Below, piece after piece: positions 52,986-63,010 of a DNA stretch of 64,000 nt; position 1 is the stretch's first letter, and every line of letters begins with the position of its first letter. The notes under the pieces are model-generated. The model made no database searches. It was not told the origin of the DNA and saw only the letters and a list, made by a program, of their open reading frames with translations. The position numbers and the translations under genes are program-made. The stretch comes from Photobacterium angustum (GTDB taxonomy: Bacteria; Pseudomonadota; Gammaproteobacteria; Enterobacterales; Vibrionaceae): positions 186,001-250,000 of the forward strand of contig NZ_PYOM01000004.1 in the NCBI RefSeq assembly GCF_003026365.1. Reading direction: 5' to 3'.

Positions 52986-55286
52986 ATGATTGGGAACTTC
53001 ATTGTGTTGAAAAAGCATAGAATAATCAAAACCGTATTATTTATGGCACTCAGTGTACAGTCTCTTGCTGTGTATGCGAGTGCAGATGATCGTCCCAAAC
53101 TTAATCGAGAACGGATTGGACTTGTTCTTAGCGGTGGTGGTGCAAAAGGGGCAGCCCATATAGGCGTATTGGAAGTATTAGAAGAAAATCGAATTCCTGT
53201 TGATATCGTAACAGGCACCAGTATGGGCGCTTATGTTGGCGGTATGTACGCCATGGGATTAAGTGCTAAAGAAGTGAAACGTCGTACCTTTGGTGTTAAA
53301 TGGGAAGAAGGTTATCTCGATCGTGCTAGTCGTAACGATCTTACGTTACGTAGAAAGCAGCAAAATGATAGGTACCAATTACATACTGATATTGGTCTCG
53401 ATATAAATGGCGAATTTAAATCTCGATCAGGAGCATTTCAAGGACAAGGATTTGCTAAAATTCTACGTGATGTTACTGATAACCTCCCATCTTTAAAATC
53501 TTTTGATCAGCTTGCAATCCCGTATCGAAGTGTGGCTACCGATATTGCTAAAGTGAAACCGGTTATAATAAGTTCAGGTCATTTAGCGACAGCAATGCAA
53601 GCATCAATGACCGTCCCTGGAGCGTTAAAACCGGTTCACTTAAAGGGGAAACTGCTGGTTGATGGCGGTGTGGTTAATAATATGCCTGTCAATGTGGCCA
53701 AAGTGCTTGGTGCTGATGCCATTATTGCGGTTGACTTACGTGATAATTTAATGCCAAGTAAAGATCTTGATAGTGCGTTAAATATCGTTGCTCAATTAAC
53801 GACTTATATGACCAATGCAAGTACCGATCTGCAAAAAAGTCTAATGGAAGAAGATGATGTATATCTTCAGCCTGATGTTTCATTTATGACTGCCGCTGAT
53901 TTTGATCAAATGAAAAAAGCATATTTAGCGGGAAGAAAAGTGGCAACGGCTTCGCTACCAAAATTACTTCGTTATCAATTATCAGAGCATGACTATCGAG
54001 CTTATATTAAGGAAAAACAAAGTCGTCGAAGCCAATTAACCGTAGCCTCAGCTTATTATATTGATAAGATAAAAATAAAGAATAATACCCGCTTACCTGA
54101 AAAAACTTTATTGTCTCAGTTGGATTTAAAAACAGGTCGAGTGATTTCTAATGAAGAATTAGAGCAAGCAGTTAAACGCCTGCAAAGTGAAGATGTTTAT
54201 GGTCGAATTACTTACCAAATTAGGCAAGAAAACGGCGAGAACGTGCTTGATATGGACATAAATGAAAAATCATGGGGACCGGGGTATTTAAACTTTACCT
54301 TGGCGTTCGAAGATGATTTCGTCAATCGTTCAAACTTCTCTTTTGGCGCTCAATATTTATATACCGATCTCACAGATAAAGGGGGAGAGTGGTTAACAGA
54401 GTTCTCGTTAGGTAGTTGGAAAAATATCAACACTGAACTTTATTTCCCATTAGATTATAAACAACAGTTTTTTACCGAAGTTGGTGCTGCTGCAAGCAAT
54501 GAGGTGAGGAAATTCAAGCGTGAAAGTGCAATCCTCGATTCTGACAAAACTGAAGAACTGTACAATATTGAAACTGAATACCGACATGTGAATGGTTATG
54601 CGGCTGTTGGTTGGAATTTAAAATCATCGGCAGAAGTGACTCTTGGTTACAATGTTCAAAAAGGGTCTATCACGATACTTTCCAATCGCTATAAAGAGGA
54701 TTATTTATTACATGGTCCCTATATCAACTTAACTTATGATGATCTCGATAGTTTTTATTTTCCTTCAAAAGGTATATACGCTAATGCAAGATTGGGTTAT
54801 AACCAAACGACCAGTGAATTTAAAAATTATGACGAAGTAAATGGCGAAACCATTTCTTATAATTTCTCAATCAAAAAACCGTTTACATATGATCGACATA
54901 CCTTGGTGTTAAACGCTAAAACGGCAGGATCTGATTCAGACGAAATGCTACCGGTTTTCGCCCAGGATTTAGGGGGATTATTTAATTTATCTGGTTATCA
55001 CCGTTATGAGTTAAACGGCCGTTATAGTGCCTTTGGTAGTATTATTTACCGTTATCGTGTCCTTGATAACAACTTTGGCGCGTTTAAGCTCCCTGTCTAT
55101 TTAGGGGGATCCATAGAGTATGGCGGTGTCTGGAATAAATCTTCTGATATGTCTTGGGGGAGTGCAATAACTGCTGGCAGTGTTTATGTTGCTGTTGACT
55201 CTATTATTGGCCCTGTTTACTTGAGTTATGGTCTCGCAGAAGATGGCAATGATTCATTCTACCTTTCTCTTGGCTCTTCGTGGTAA
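52986..55286 (+). CDS. PlpD-like patatin phospholipase with outer-membrane barrel
   Basis: This 766-residue protein is a type Vd autotransporter-like protein. After a signal-like N-terminus (about 10-32) comes a patatin lipase domain with oxyanion motif GGGAKGAAHIG (50-60), nucleophile Ser79 in GTSMG and the dyad Asp in VDGG near residue 220. A single POTRA-like domain (about 355-430) and a 16-strand Omp85-type barrel ending in LSLGSSW follow. Such proteins carry or release phospholipase A1 activity at the surface. The first ATG is used, but GTG or TTG starts a few codons later are equally possible because no strong ribosome site is seen. Confidence 0.9.
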   Translation: MIGNFIVLKKHRIIKTVLFMALSVQSLAVYASADDRPKLNRERIGLVLSGGGAKGAAHIGVLEVLEENRIPVDIVTGTSMGAYVGGMYAMGLSAKEVKRRTFGVKWEEGYLDRASRNDLTLRRKQQNDRYQLHTDIGLDINGEFKSRSGAFQGQGFAKILRDVTDNLPSLKSFDQLAIPYRSVATDIAKVKPVIISSGHLATAMQASMTVPGALKPVHLKGKLLVDGGVVNNMPVNVAKVLGADAIIAVDLRDNLMPSKDLDSALNIVAQLTTYMTNASTDLQKSLMEEDDVYLQPDVSFMTAADFDQMKKAYLAGRKVATASLPKLLRYQLSEHDYRAYIKEKQSRRSQLTVASAYYIDKIKIKNNTRLPEKTLLSQLDLKTGRVISNEELEQAVKRLQSEDVYGRITYQIRQENGENVLDMDINEKSWGPGYLNFTLAFEDDFVNRSNFSFGAQYLYTDLTDKGGEWLTEFSLGSWKNINTELYFPLDYKQQFFTEVGAAASNEVRKFKRESAILDSDKTEELYNIETEYRHVNGYAAVGWNLKSSAEVTLGYNVQKGSITILSNRYKEDYLLHGPYINLTYDDLDSFYFPSKGIYANARLGYNQTTSEFKNYDEVNGETISYNFSIKKPFTYDRHTLVLNAKTAGSDSDEMLPVFAQDLGGLFNLSGYHRYELNGRYSAFGSIIYRYRVLDNNFGAFKLPVYLGGSIEYGGVWNKSSDMSWGSAITAGSVYVAVDSIIGPVYLSYGLAEDGNDSFYLSLGSSW

Positions 55287-55295
55287 CTAATAAAG

Positions 55296-55335
55296 TAAGG
55301 TTAGGTAAATTTACCTAACTTTGCTTATTTTACTT
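55296..55335 (+). terminator. Palindromic terminator of the patatin gene
   Basis: GTTAGGTAAATTTACCTAAC (55300-55319) is a perfect 20-bp palindrome followed by TTTGCTTATTTTA, 13 bases after the stop codon. Confidence 0.65.
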
Positions 55336-55487
55336 ATGAATATGTTGTGTATTTACATAGCTATGACAAATGTATCTAAGTATATGGCAAAATAGTTACT
55401 GATATAACCTTTGTCTTATCATACTGAGGATTATTTATTTAGGAAGGATCTTGAATAATAATCATTTTTGTATTGAATATTACTTTT
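55336..55487 (+). other. Short interval between two terminators
   Basis: About 150 bases separate the palindromic terminator at 55296 from a second, stronger one at 55488, with no credible protein-coding gene (the best frame, at 55339, has 17 codons and no ribosome site). It may encode a short RNA, or the second hairpin may simply back up the first. The remaining gap to 55690 is AT-rich and should hold the protease promoter. Confidence 0.3.
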
Positions 55488-55513
55488 GCGAGCATTTTGC
55501 TCGCTTTTTTTTT
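55488..55513 (+). terminator. Strong rho-independent terminator
   Basis: GCGAGC and GCTCGC enclose ATTTT and are followed by nine T residues. Confidence 0.9.
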
Positions 55514-55689
55514 AACTAAGATTATTTTTAATTACTTGTGAAATTTATCCTATTTAAAAATATTAAATAGCATTTATTTATTAAATATTTTCTTTCTTTT
55601 AAACAAGACAAATAAAAATTAAACCGTTTCTATAATCACAAAGTTAATTTGTATTCAGCAAAGTAATTGAGATGAAATAGAGGCTAACC

Positions 55690-58600
55690 ATGAAAGTAGT
55701 TCGAATATTTATCTGGTTAGCAATGCTTATGAGCATTGTTAGCTGTGGTGGAGGCGGCGGTGATCCACAAACAACGGAGCAGCCTAGTGATACGGTATCG
55801 GTAGATTTTACGCCTGAATTTAGTGCATTTCGGATGGCATTACCTGTCGCAAACGGTGGTAGTGTCGGAAAAAATACCACGACGCCTATTTTGTTAGAAG
55901 GTCTTTTACAGGCAACCAATACAGCAACAAATACAGTAGAGCAGTTTGATTGGAAAGCTTATTTAGATCTTGGTACTTTCTCTGTGACCTCGGAAACCAC
56001 GATAGGTTTAACACCGGGGAATTATGATTTTGTGCTTGATATTGAGCATGATGGACAAAAATATCATGGTGAAGCGAACATCGATATTATCGATGGTAAC
56101 TCTCCTGTTGCGATGAATTTAACCCCTGTTTTAGGAAAACTTGATTTTGACGTCTCTATTAATCCTGAAATGGCTAAGCTCTTTTTCAAAGTCGATCCTA
56201 ACGAATTAAATTTATTAGGTTTAGGAACCCCCATTGTCGGTATTGGGCTTGATAATAATCAAGAAATGAAGTTTTTAATCAATAAAAACTCAGCGCAATC
56301 TGATCTTTTTTTTAATATCCAATATGGTAGCTATTCAGTTGATATTAATTTCTATAATGACACCGAAAAAGTGGGGCATTTAGATATACCTAACCAAGTA
56401 TTAAATATTGATCAAAATACTGCTGTTGTTAATTATGATGTGGTTCCATTGATGGGGGTCACTGTTATTACATTTAATGAGCAAGGAGACACCACTGATA
56501 TAACGGTTAAAATTCCTAACTCGATCATTACTCATGTTCAGCAATTATCAGATCTTAATACTGAGCTTAAGTTGTTAGATCCTAATAATATGATAGTGTT
56601 TGATGATCAAGTGATATTTACCCAAGATCCCAACGCGCCTGATAGTTACATTGCAACGCTGCCGGTGAATTTGAATTTTGCTCAAACACAGACCCATGGG
56701 TTATTTTTAACATTAAAATTTTTCGATATCGCGGATAATCCGACTATCGCATTTGCGAGTTGCACATCTGAAAGCTTCCATTTAGAACATAATGATAAAA
56801 CATTAGGTTGCCAAGTTACATTCAATGATACGACGGTAGACGTTGTAACAGCGCTTAATGCGCATTTTGTAGTGAATGTTTACGATGTCAACGGTAATCC
56901 AGTGAAAGATGCTCAAGTGTTTGTAAATGATGCAACTAGCCCTATTGGAGTAACCGGAGAAGATCCGTTTACCAGTGAAGGGGCGGTTGTATTCAATACA
57001 TCAGTAGGGGAGCATGATATCAAGGCTAAAGCGATTGGTTATGTCGCTGAAAAAGTTGTTAATGCCACGCCTTTGAGTATCAATAATGTTGACTTATATT
57101 TGATGCTGCCTGAATCACCACCAGCTGATGCGGTTGAGCCAAGAAATTATGATACGCGAGTATCTTTGACAGAAAGTGTCAATATTCCACCCAGTACTGA
57201 GCAAATAAACCTTGCTAATGACATGATGGTTAGAATACCACCAGTTAAAATTGATTATGAGAAACGTACAGGTGTAGCGCGAGTTCTTTATAATCAGACA
57301 GGCTATTTGACTGATGCAGATCCAAGTAAAACCACAGAGCAAGTGGTGATGGATTTTCTTGAAGATAATCGACGATTATTACATTTATCACCTACTGATA
57401 TTGCTAATGTAGAGCAACAAGTTTACGAAACAGCAGCGACAGGTGCGAAGCGTTTTTACTTACAACAAAAGATTCATGGGCGTGAAGTATTCAACGCTTT
57501 GCTACAAGTTAATGTGAATCGTGATGGCCGTATCTTAAGTGTGAATAACACGTTCTCACCACATATTGATCAAGTGATCTTAAGTAAGCAAGCACCCACC
57601 ATTACGATTAAGCAAGCGATCATTAATGCAGCTGAAAAAGTAGGGATCAAGGTTCGCCACCAGCCAACCATTGAAAATGAAGATCTTAGTGCAGATGATC
57701 AAGCAACAAAAGTTAATGCATCCAGTGCTTCAAGAGAGCCTATTGACGCTAAATTAGTTTACATACCGGTTAAAAATGATGAACTACGTTTGGCATGGTC
57801 TTTCTTACTCTTTACTCATGATCAACGTCATGTCTATCAAATGTTGGTTGATGCCAATAGTGGCGAACTTCTCGCTTACTTTGATCAGGTTGATGAGCAC
57901 AGCTATGAAGTGTTCCAATACCCAGTCGAATCACCTAATCATGCAACACCTGTTAACGCTCGCCAAATTGAAGTTAATCCGGCGGCAAGTCCCGGTTCAC
58001 CATGGGGATGGCATGATATAAATGCCACCATTGGCAATGAATATACCATCATGCGAGGTAACAATGTTCATGCGTATAACGATTCAAATAATTCAGGTTC
58101 ACCAACAGGAGTCGAGCCAGATTGTTTGGCGGGCATAAGTTGTGTCTTCCCACTTGATTTTACTCTACCACCACAAGATAACAGCGATGCGGCTGTAGCC
58201 AACTTATTTCATTGGAATAACATTATTCACGATATCACCTATCTATATGGCTTTGATCAAGCATCAGGGAATTTCCAAGTCAATCAATATGGAGCCCCCG
58301 GTGCTGGTGGCGATGATGTTAAAGCCGAAGCGCAAGATGGCGGGGGAATGAATAATGCTAACTTTTGGACGCCTGCTGATGGTACACGCCCTAGAATGCA
58401 AATGTACCTATGGTCATATACCACTCCACAGCGTGACGGTGATTTTGATAATGCGATTATTGTCCATGAGTATGCTCACGGTATTTCTAATCGTTTAGTT
58501 GGTGGTCCTGCCAATGTAAATTGTTTAAGTAATTACCAACGACCATCAGAAGGGATCAGTGATCTTTATGCCTTAATGTTGACTCAACCTGCAGGACTCA

Positions 58601-60087
58601 CGGGAGCCGATCCTCGTGCGATGGGGACCTATGTATTAGGTCAGCCAACCTCGGGGGCTGGTATTCGTCCACAACGTTACAGTACTGATTCAACGATTAA
58701 TAATTATACTTATGAAAGTATAACCTCAGGTATGTCAGTGCCTCATGGCGTCGGTTCTGTATGGGCACAAGCAGCATGGGAAGTGTACTGGGCATTAGTT
58801 GATGAACATGGCTTTGATATTAACTTGTATAACTCATTAGGAGGGAGTGGTAACCAACGTGCCATGTTGTATTTTACTGAAGGACTGAAAAATACCATTT
58901 GTTCACCAAGCTTTATTGATACACGTGACGGTATTATCCAAGCTGCTATCGATAACTATTCAGGCGAAGATGTGTGTTTAATCTGGCGTACTTTTGCCGA
59001 TTTTGGCTTGGGTGTTGATGCAATATCGCCAAGCAGTAATAGCTTAAACGTCACCAATGGTTTTGGTATTCCAAGTTCATGTGATGAAACCGCTGATGTT
59101 TGGGTTGAAGATACCCACTTTGATTATTTTGGTCCAGCACCTGATACAGGAGATGAGCCTGATGCCAATATGGTTGGAAAATCAATGTGGCGTAGTAAAG
59201 CAATTTGGAATCGCGTCGTTACAGGTAGCCCAGGCCCCCACCAAAATCCTGAATTTGGCCAGAAAAATGAAATTTACGTAAATGTAAAAAATCGTGGTGC
59301 AGCAACAGCCTTTAATACAACTGTTGAAGTCTATTGGGCACATGCTTCTACTGGATTAACGTGGCCTGCGGATTGGACATTACTCGGTACAGATACTATT
59401 AGTAGTCTACCTGTTGGTGCTGATGTAGAAGCGACAGTAGCATGGGAGCCACCATCAACAGGCCATTATTGCTTAGTCGCGCGTTTAATTAATCCACAAG
59501 ATCCAATGAGTTTCCCTGAAACTTCAAGCATTAATTATAATACTCGTCAAAACAATAATATTGCATGGCGAAACATGAATGTGGTTGATTTATTGATTAA
59601 TCAGCAGCAAAAAATATCGTTTATTGCTAGAGCGATCGAGACTAATAACCAACAGATTGTTTTACAAATAGGTCATGATGAGCAGCAACGCTTCCTTAAT
59701 GATGGCGGTAGATTAGCGATTAATCTATTAGAGTTTACAGGAAAAGATGAATGGCAAGAGATCACGCAATTACCATTGATTATTCGTGATTTACAAACTC
59801 CAACAGGTAATACCAATGAAGCGAATGTTCAATTACGCTTTAGCGCAGATCCTATGCCTATCACAGATAAAGAAAGTGCACTTTACCATCTTGATGTGAT
59901 GCAGTTAGGTACAACAGCGACGGGGAGTAATGAAGAAATTGGTGGTGTATCGTATGAAATTATTACGCGAACTTACTTAACAGATACGGATAACGATCAG
60001 AAACCTGATATCCAAGATGATGATGATGATGATGATCAAGTTCTTGATGTTAATGATGCTTATCCACTTGATCAATCACGTCATTAA
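55690..60087 (+). CDS. Large lipoprotein metalloprotease, M36 (fungalysin) family
   Basis: The 1465-residue protein starts with a lipoprotein signal (lipobox IVSC, Cys19) and a GGGGGD linker. About 470 residues of beta-rich domains follow, then a fungalysin/thermolysin-type propeptide (about 520-640) and PepSY-like part. The M36 catalytic domain holds the zinc motif HEYAH at 926-930 and downstream Glu in RPSEGISDLYALM. A CARDB-like domain (about 1190-1290) and a calcium-binding-type Asp-rich tail (DTDNDQKPDIQ, then a seven-Asp run) complete it. Likely surface-bound or released, degrading host or environmental protein. The long N-terminal domains are unusual for M36 enzymes. AT-rich upstream region; own terminator. 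Confidence 0.9.
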   Translation: MKVVRIFIWLAMLMSIVSCGGGGGDPQTTEQPSDTVSVDFTPEFSAFRMALPVANGGSVGKNTTTPILLEGLLQATNTATNTVEQFDWKAYLDLGTFSVTSETTIGLTPGNYDFVLDIEHDGQKYHGEANIDIIDGNSPVAMNLTPVLGKLDFDVSINPEMAKLFFKVDPNELNLLGLGTPIVGIGLDNNQEMKFLINKNSAQSDLFFNIQYGSYSVDINFYNDTEKVGHLDIPNQVLNIDQNTAVVNYDVVPLMGVTVITFNEQGDTTDITVKIPNSIITHVQQLSDLNTELKLLDPNNMIVFDDQVIFTQDPNAPDSYIATLPVNLNFAQTQTHGLFLTLKFFDIADNPTIAFASCTSESFHLEHNDKTLGCQVTFNDTTVDVVTALNAHFVVNVYDVNGNPVKDAQVFVNDATSPIGVTGEDPFTSEGAVVFNTSVGEHDIKAKAIGYVAEKVVNATPLSINNVDLYLMLPESPPADAVEPRNYDTRVSLTESVNIPPSTEQINLANDMMVRIPPVKIDYEKRTGVARVLYNQTGYLTDADPSKTTEQVVMDFLEDNRRLLHLSPTDIANVEQQVYETAATGAKRFYLQQKIHGREVFNALLQVNVNRDGRILSVNNTFSPHIDQVILSKQAPTITIKQAIINAAEKVGIKVRHQPTIENEDLSADDQATKVNASSASREPIDAKLVYIPVKNDELRLAWSFLLFTHDQRHVYQMLVDANSGELLAYFDQVDEHSYEVFQYPVESPNHATPVNARQIEVNPAASPGSPWGWHDINATIGNEYTIMRGNNVHAYNDSNNSGSPTGVEPDCLAGISCVFPLDFTLPPQDNSDAAVANLFHWNNIIHDITYLYGFDQASGNFQVNQYGAPGAGGDDVKAEAQDGGGMNNANFWTPADGTRPRMQMYLWSYTTPQRDGDFDNAIIVHEYAHGISNRLVGGPANVNCLSNYQRPSEGISDLYALMLTQPAGLTGADPRAMGTYVLGQPTSGAGIRPQRYSTDSTINNYTYESITSGMSVPHGVGSVWAQAAWEVYWALVDEHGFDINLYNSLGGSGNQRAMLYFTEGLKNTICSPSFIDTRDGIIQAAIDNYSGEDVCLIWRTFADFGLGVDAISPSSNSLNVTNGFGIPSSCDETADVWVEDTHFDYFGPAPDTGDEPDANMVGKSMWRSKAIWNRVVTGSPGPHQNPEFGQKNEIYVNVKNRGAATAFNTTVEVYWAHASTGLTWPADWTLLGTDTISSLPVGADVEATVAWEPPSTGHYCLVARLINPQDPMSFPETSSINYNTRQNNNIAWRNMNVVDLLINQQQKISFIARAIETNNQQIVLQIGHDEQQRFLNDGGRLAINLLEFTGKDEWQEITQLPLIIRDLQTPTGNTNEANVQLRFSADPMPITDKESALYHLDVMQLGTTATGSNEEIGGVSYEIITRTYLTDTDNDQKPDIQDDDDDDDQVLDVNDAYPLDQSRH

Positions 60088-60108
60088 TTATTATTAAGTG
60101 ATACATTT

Positions 60109-60138
60109 AAGCCTCGCGATTTAGCGGGGCTTTTTTTA
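60109..60138 (+). terminator. Terminator of the M36 protease gene
   Basis: AAGCCTCGC and GCGGGGCTT (one T-G pair) enclose GATTTA and are followed by TTTTTTT. Confidence 0.88.
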
Positions 60139-60331
60139 TTGGTTAAACCGTATGTTTACTATTAGCATCTATCGTTCCTCTTACATTATCCAAATAGCTG
60201 TATCAAAACATGTCTAATGACGAGCAGATAGTAATTAACTGTAACAGTGAATAAATAGCGAAAGGGGAATGCTTGCTGTGTCAATCGTATCTTAATACCA
60301 TCGCGAAAATTCAAGTTATGGACAACGTGTG

Positions 60332-60616
60332 ATGGCATTTTTTAAATTGAAAATAACGCATGGACTTTCTCATTACCCCGATATTATAACCACAACGCGA
60401 GATCCACATCGCGCACTACAATTTTTAAAGTACGATGTCTCACCGTATTCGCGTGGTTTTACTAAAATCGTAATCGTTGATAACAAGCAATATGTGAAAA
60501 ATTTAGCGAATAATGCCACAGCTGAATTTCAATCTGATTATATCCACAATGGTAAATGCAGTGTATTTACTCTTTTAAGTTGTAAAATTCTATTTGCTCG
60601 TTGGAGTCGTAAGTAA
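60332..60616 (+). CDS. Small hypothetical protein
   Basis: The 94-residue product (MAFFKLKITHGLSHYPDIITTTRDP) is basic, with no signal peptide or membrane segment and two Cys residues near the end. I do not recognise it. The ATG is used rather than the adjoining GTG; no strong ribosome site is present. Codon use and a plausible globular composition favour a real gene, but an unexpressed ORF cannot be ruled out. It is convergent with the AraC-type regulator. Confidence 0.45.
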   Translation: MAFFKLKITHGLSHYPDIITTTRDPHRALQFLKYDVSPYSRGFTKIVIVDNKQYVKNLANNATAEFQSDYIHNGKCSVFTLLSCKILFARWSRK

Positions 60617-60660
60617 TTTAATATCAGTAATACGGATGCTAGCAGTAACAATATAGACAA

Positions 60661-61464
60661 TTATATTTTCGGGGGCATTGCTTCATCACCTAAGCGCTGA
60701 CGATATTGATCGGGTGTGCTGCCTGATTGCTTTTTAAACGCAGTAATAAAGGGAGATGCTTGGTGATAGCCCAGTGTTAATGCAATCTCTTTTACTGATA
60801 AACCACTGCGTAGTAAATGCAGTGAGTAGATAAACTTTCGTCTTTGTCGCCACTCGGTAAAGTTCAAGCCAAGTTTATCTTTGAAATGTCGGGCAAGAGT
60901 ACGCTCAGTTGTATGAAGCATTTTTGCCCATTCAGCTAAGCTGCGATTATTGGTTGGGTTTTTTTCAAGTTCAATCAATATTGTTTGTAGGAGCTTATCA
61001 TCGCTTGTTGGTAAGTATTGATGATGCTCTTTACTCATTAAGACTTGATCAAAAAGTACTTTCACTAAGCGTTTATCTTGCGGAGTTTCAGGACTGACAA
61101 TACGACGCTCGCGTAAATCACTCACCATGGCTTGCATTAAAGGGCTGACTTCCAATAAACAGGCATAATTCGGTAATGCATTAGCAAGTGGCTTAGTGAT
61201 GTTCATTGAGCAATAATTTAAACTACGACGGATATAACTTTGATGCTCCATTGCTGGTGGTACCCATAAGGCAAACTGTGGAGGGGCAAGAAAGTGTTTA
61301 CTTTCTGCTTTTAATTCAATGATCCCTCCACTGATCAGTTGCAATTGCCCCCACGGGTGAGCATGTTTCATCGTACCTGTATTTGGCAGAAAAATCGTAT
61401 GACCAAAAAAGATATCACTGGGTGGATTATTATCATCAAATAAAGGTTGGTATACGTTTTTCAT
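60661..61464 (-). CDS. AraC-family regulator with cupin domain
   Basis: The 267-residue protein has an N-terminal cupin-like ligand domain (FGHTIFLPNTGTMKHAHPWGQLQLISGGIIEL, LWVPPAMEHQSYI) and a C-terminal double helix-turn-helix (SLAEWAKMLHTTERTLARHFKDKLGLNFTEWRQR, VKEIALTLGYHQASPFITAFKKQSGSTPDQYRQR). It resembles one-component regulators of efflux or catabolic genes such as NimR/YdeC-like AraC proteins. Targets are unknown; no transporter gene is divergent from it, only the lipoprotein gene on the same strand upstream. Confidence 0.86.
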   Translation of the reverse strand: MKNVYQPLFDDNNPPSDIFFGHTIFLPNTGTMKHAHPWGQLQLISGGIIELKAESKHFLAPPQFALWVPPAMEHQSYIRRSLNYCSMNITKPLANALPNYACLLEVSPLMQAMVSDLRERRIVSPETPQDKRLVKVLFDQVLMSKEHHQYLPTSDDKLLQTILIELEKNPTNNRSLAEWAKMLHTTERTLARHFKDKLGLNFTEWRQRRKFIYSLHLLRSGLSVKEIALTLGYHQASPFITAFKKQSGSTPDQYRQRLGDEAMPPKI

Positions 61465-61537
61465 TGAACTTTAGCTGTCATATGATGTGATGAGAATAGT
61501 ATACGCAGGTTTTAGGTTATTGATCTAGGTTGATAAG

Positions 61538-62161
61538 TTATGGGTACCAGTCGATCCCGCAAGTTTGTAATGCTTTAAGGTAGTCACGGGTTAAAGGATA
61601 ACGGCCTACTGTTGATCCCTGCAATGGAGTTTGAAATATTCGATATTCTAAAGATTCACCCGTTAGCATTTGGTTAAATAAAGATTTAGCTACGTCACCT
61701 GTTGCTACAGTATAGGGAGACCTTGAAGCCAACGCTTTTGCCGTTACAGTGCTAAAACTGTATTGTAATTCATCACGCTGATGCATGTTCATATGACTTA
61801 AGTAATGATCGTATCCTATTAGAATATGAGGTGTAATATCCATTTGTTGTTGAAGGTAATAAGGCATATCACGCTGCTTGATTAGCCAACGATAATGACT
61901 ATCTACTTGTAACTGAATATCGCCAACGGGTAAGGGATTTTGGTCTGGGCTATGCATACCAACTCTTAACTGATCGTGCACTATATCGACAATAGGATAA
62001 TAACTGCTATCCGTTTGCATTGGAGAGATTGCACGAACACGACACACAGGTTCGCCTGTGAGTTCGTCAACTACTGTGATGGCGTGCCATTGAGCTGGAT
62101 AGAGCGCAACACAGCCCGAACAAAAGAAGATAAGAGTAATAAGTATTATATAGAATGGCAT
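61538..62161 (-). CDS. Putative lipoprotein of unknown function
   Basis: The start chosen is MPFYIILITLIFFCSGCVALYP, which creates a lipoprotein signal with lipobox CSGC (Cys17) and leaves 207 residues; the longer TTG-started frame adds 21 charged residues and would hide it. The mature part is a periplasmic domain with AQWHAITVVDELTGEPVCRVRAISPM near its start, suggesting a carboxypeptidase-regulatory-like beta fold, but no family is recognised. It lies 73 bases upstream of the AraC-type gene on the same strand and may be co-transcribed with it. Confidence 0.65.
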   Translation of the reverse strand: MPFYIILITLIFFCSGCVALYPAQWHAITVVDELTGEPVCRVRAISPMQTDSSYYPIVDIVHDQLRVGMHSPDQNPLPVGDIQLQVDSHYRWLIKQRDMPYYLQQQMDITPHILIGYDHYLSHMNMHQRDELQYSFSTVTAKALASRSPYTVATGDVAKSLFNQMLTGESLEYRIFQTPLQGSTVGRYPLTRDYLKALQTCGIDWYP

Positions 62162-62388
62162 ATAACATCCTTGTGCATCTTGATAACGCTTAAAACGTGT
62201 GATTACTGATTTCAGTATAAGCAACCTTTACACATTGTGTTTAATACCTTCCGATAAGAGAAGGTATGTAACGCGCGGTTTTGCTTGAAAAATGAACGTC
62301 GGAATGGACAAGAAATAACGATATTGTTACCTTTAGTAACACTCTGATTATTTGTTAATCGTGTGACATTTTTTCTTAAAAATTAGGC

Positions 62389-62417
62389 TTTACAGTTTTT
62401 AAATCTATCGGTAGTAT
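62389..62417 (+). promoter_or_regulatory. Promoter of the tRNA operon
   Basis: TTTACA (62389-62394) and TAGTAT (62412-62417) are spaced by 17 bases. The following TCGCCGCAC is a GC-rich discriminator of the kind found in stringently controlled stable-RNA promoters. Confidence 0.7.
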
Positions 62418-62430
62418 TCGCCGCACTTAC

Positions 62431-62521
62431 GGAGAGATGGCTGAGTGGTTGAAAGCACCGGTCTTGAAAACCGGCATACGTTTATAGCGTATCTAGGGTT
62501 CAAATCCCTATCTCTCCGCCA
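62431..62521 (+). tRNA. tRNA-Ser (UGA)
   Basis: A class II tRNA with a long variable arm (CATACGTTTATAGCGTATC), acceptor pair GGAGAGA/TCTCTCC, encoded CCA, and anticodon loop CTTGAAA giving anticodon UGA, which reads UCN serine codons. It is the first gene of the five-tRNA operon. Confidence 0.96.
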
Positions 62522-62561
62522 TATTCTAGAGATTCGATTTATCGGGTTTCTTTAAAGAATT

Positions 62562-62638
62562 GGAGCGGTAGTTCAGTTGGTTAGAATACCGGCCTGTCAC
62601 GCCGGGGGTCGCGGGTTCGAGTCCCGTCCGCTCCGCCA
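62562..62638 (+). tRNA. tRNA-Asp (GUC)
   Basis: Acceptor GGAGCGG/CCGCTCC, T-loop GGTTCGAGTCC, encoded CCA, and anticodon loop CTGTCAC giving GUC. Second gene of the operon. Confidence 0.96.
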
Positions 62639-62681
62639 ACATTTTGATTTAACGCTAGCGTTAAATACACGAAATTTTAGT

Positions 62682-62757
<76 letters not shown>

Positions 62758-62766
62758 TTAAATTTC

Positions 62767-62851
62767 GGTGGGGTTCCCGAGTGGCCAAAGGGAGCAGATT
62801 GTAAATCTGCCGGCACTGCCTTCGAAGGTTCGAATCCTTCCCCCACCACCA
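62767..62851 (+). tRNA. tRNA-Tyr (GUA)
   Basis: Class II tRNA with variable arm. Acceptor GGTGGGG/CCCCACC, anticodon loop TTGTAAA giving GUA, encoded CCA. Only nine bases separate it from tRNA-Thr, so processing from one precursor is clear. Confidence 0.96.
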
Positions 62852-62858
62852 TTACAAT

Positions 62859-62934
62859 TCCTCCTTAGTTCAGTCGGTAGAACGGCGGACTGTTAATCCG
62901 TATGTCGCTGGTTCAAGTCCAGCAGGAGGAGCCA
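62859..62934 (+). tRNA. tRNA-Asn (GUU)
   Basis: Acceptor TCCTCCT/AGGAGGA, anticodon loop CTGTTAA giving GUU, T-loop GGTTCAAGTCC, encoded CCA. Last tRNA of the operon. Confidence 0.96.
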
Positions 62935-62935
62935 A

Positions 62936-62969
62936 ATAAAAAAGCCCGCAAGCAATTGCGGGCTTTTTT
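62936..62969. terminator. Terminator of the tRNA operon (bidirectional)
   Basis: GCCCGCAA and TTGCGGGC form an 8-bp stem around GCAA, with AAAAAA before and TTTTTT after, so it also suits the minus-strand EamA gene, whose stop lies about 40 bases away. Confidence 0.92.
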
Positions 62970-63010
62970 ACGTTATAAGATATTGTTTATGAAATATTTA
63001 TTTTGATTTT

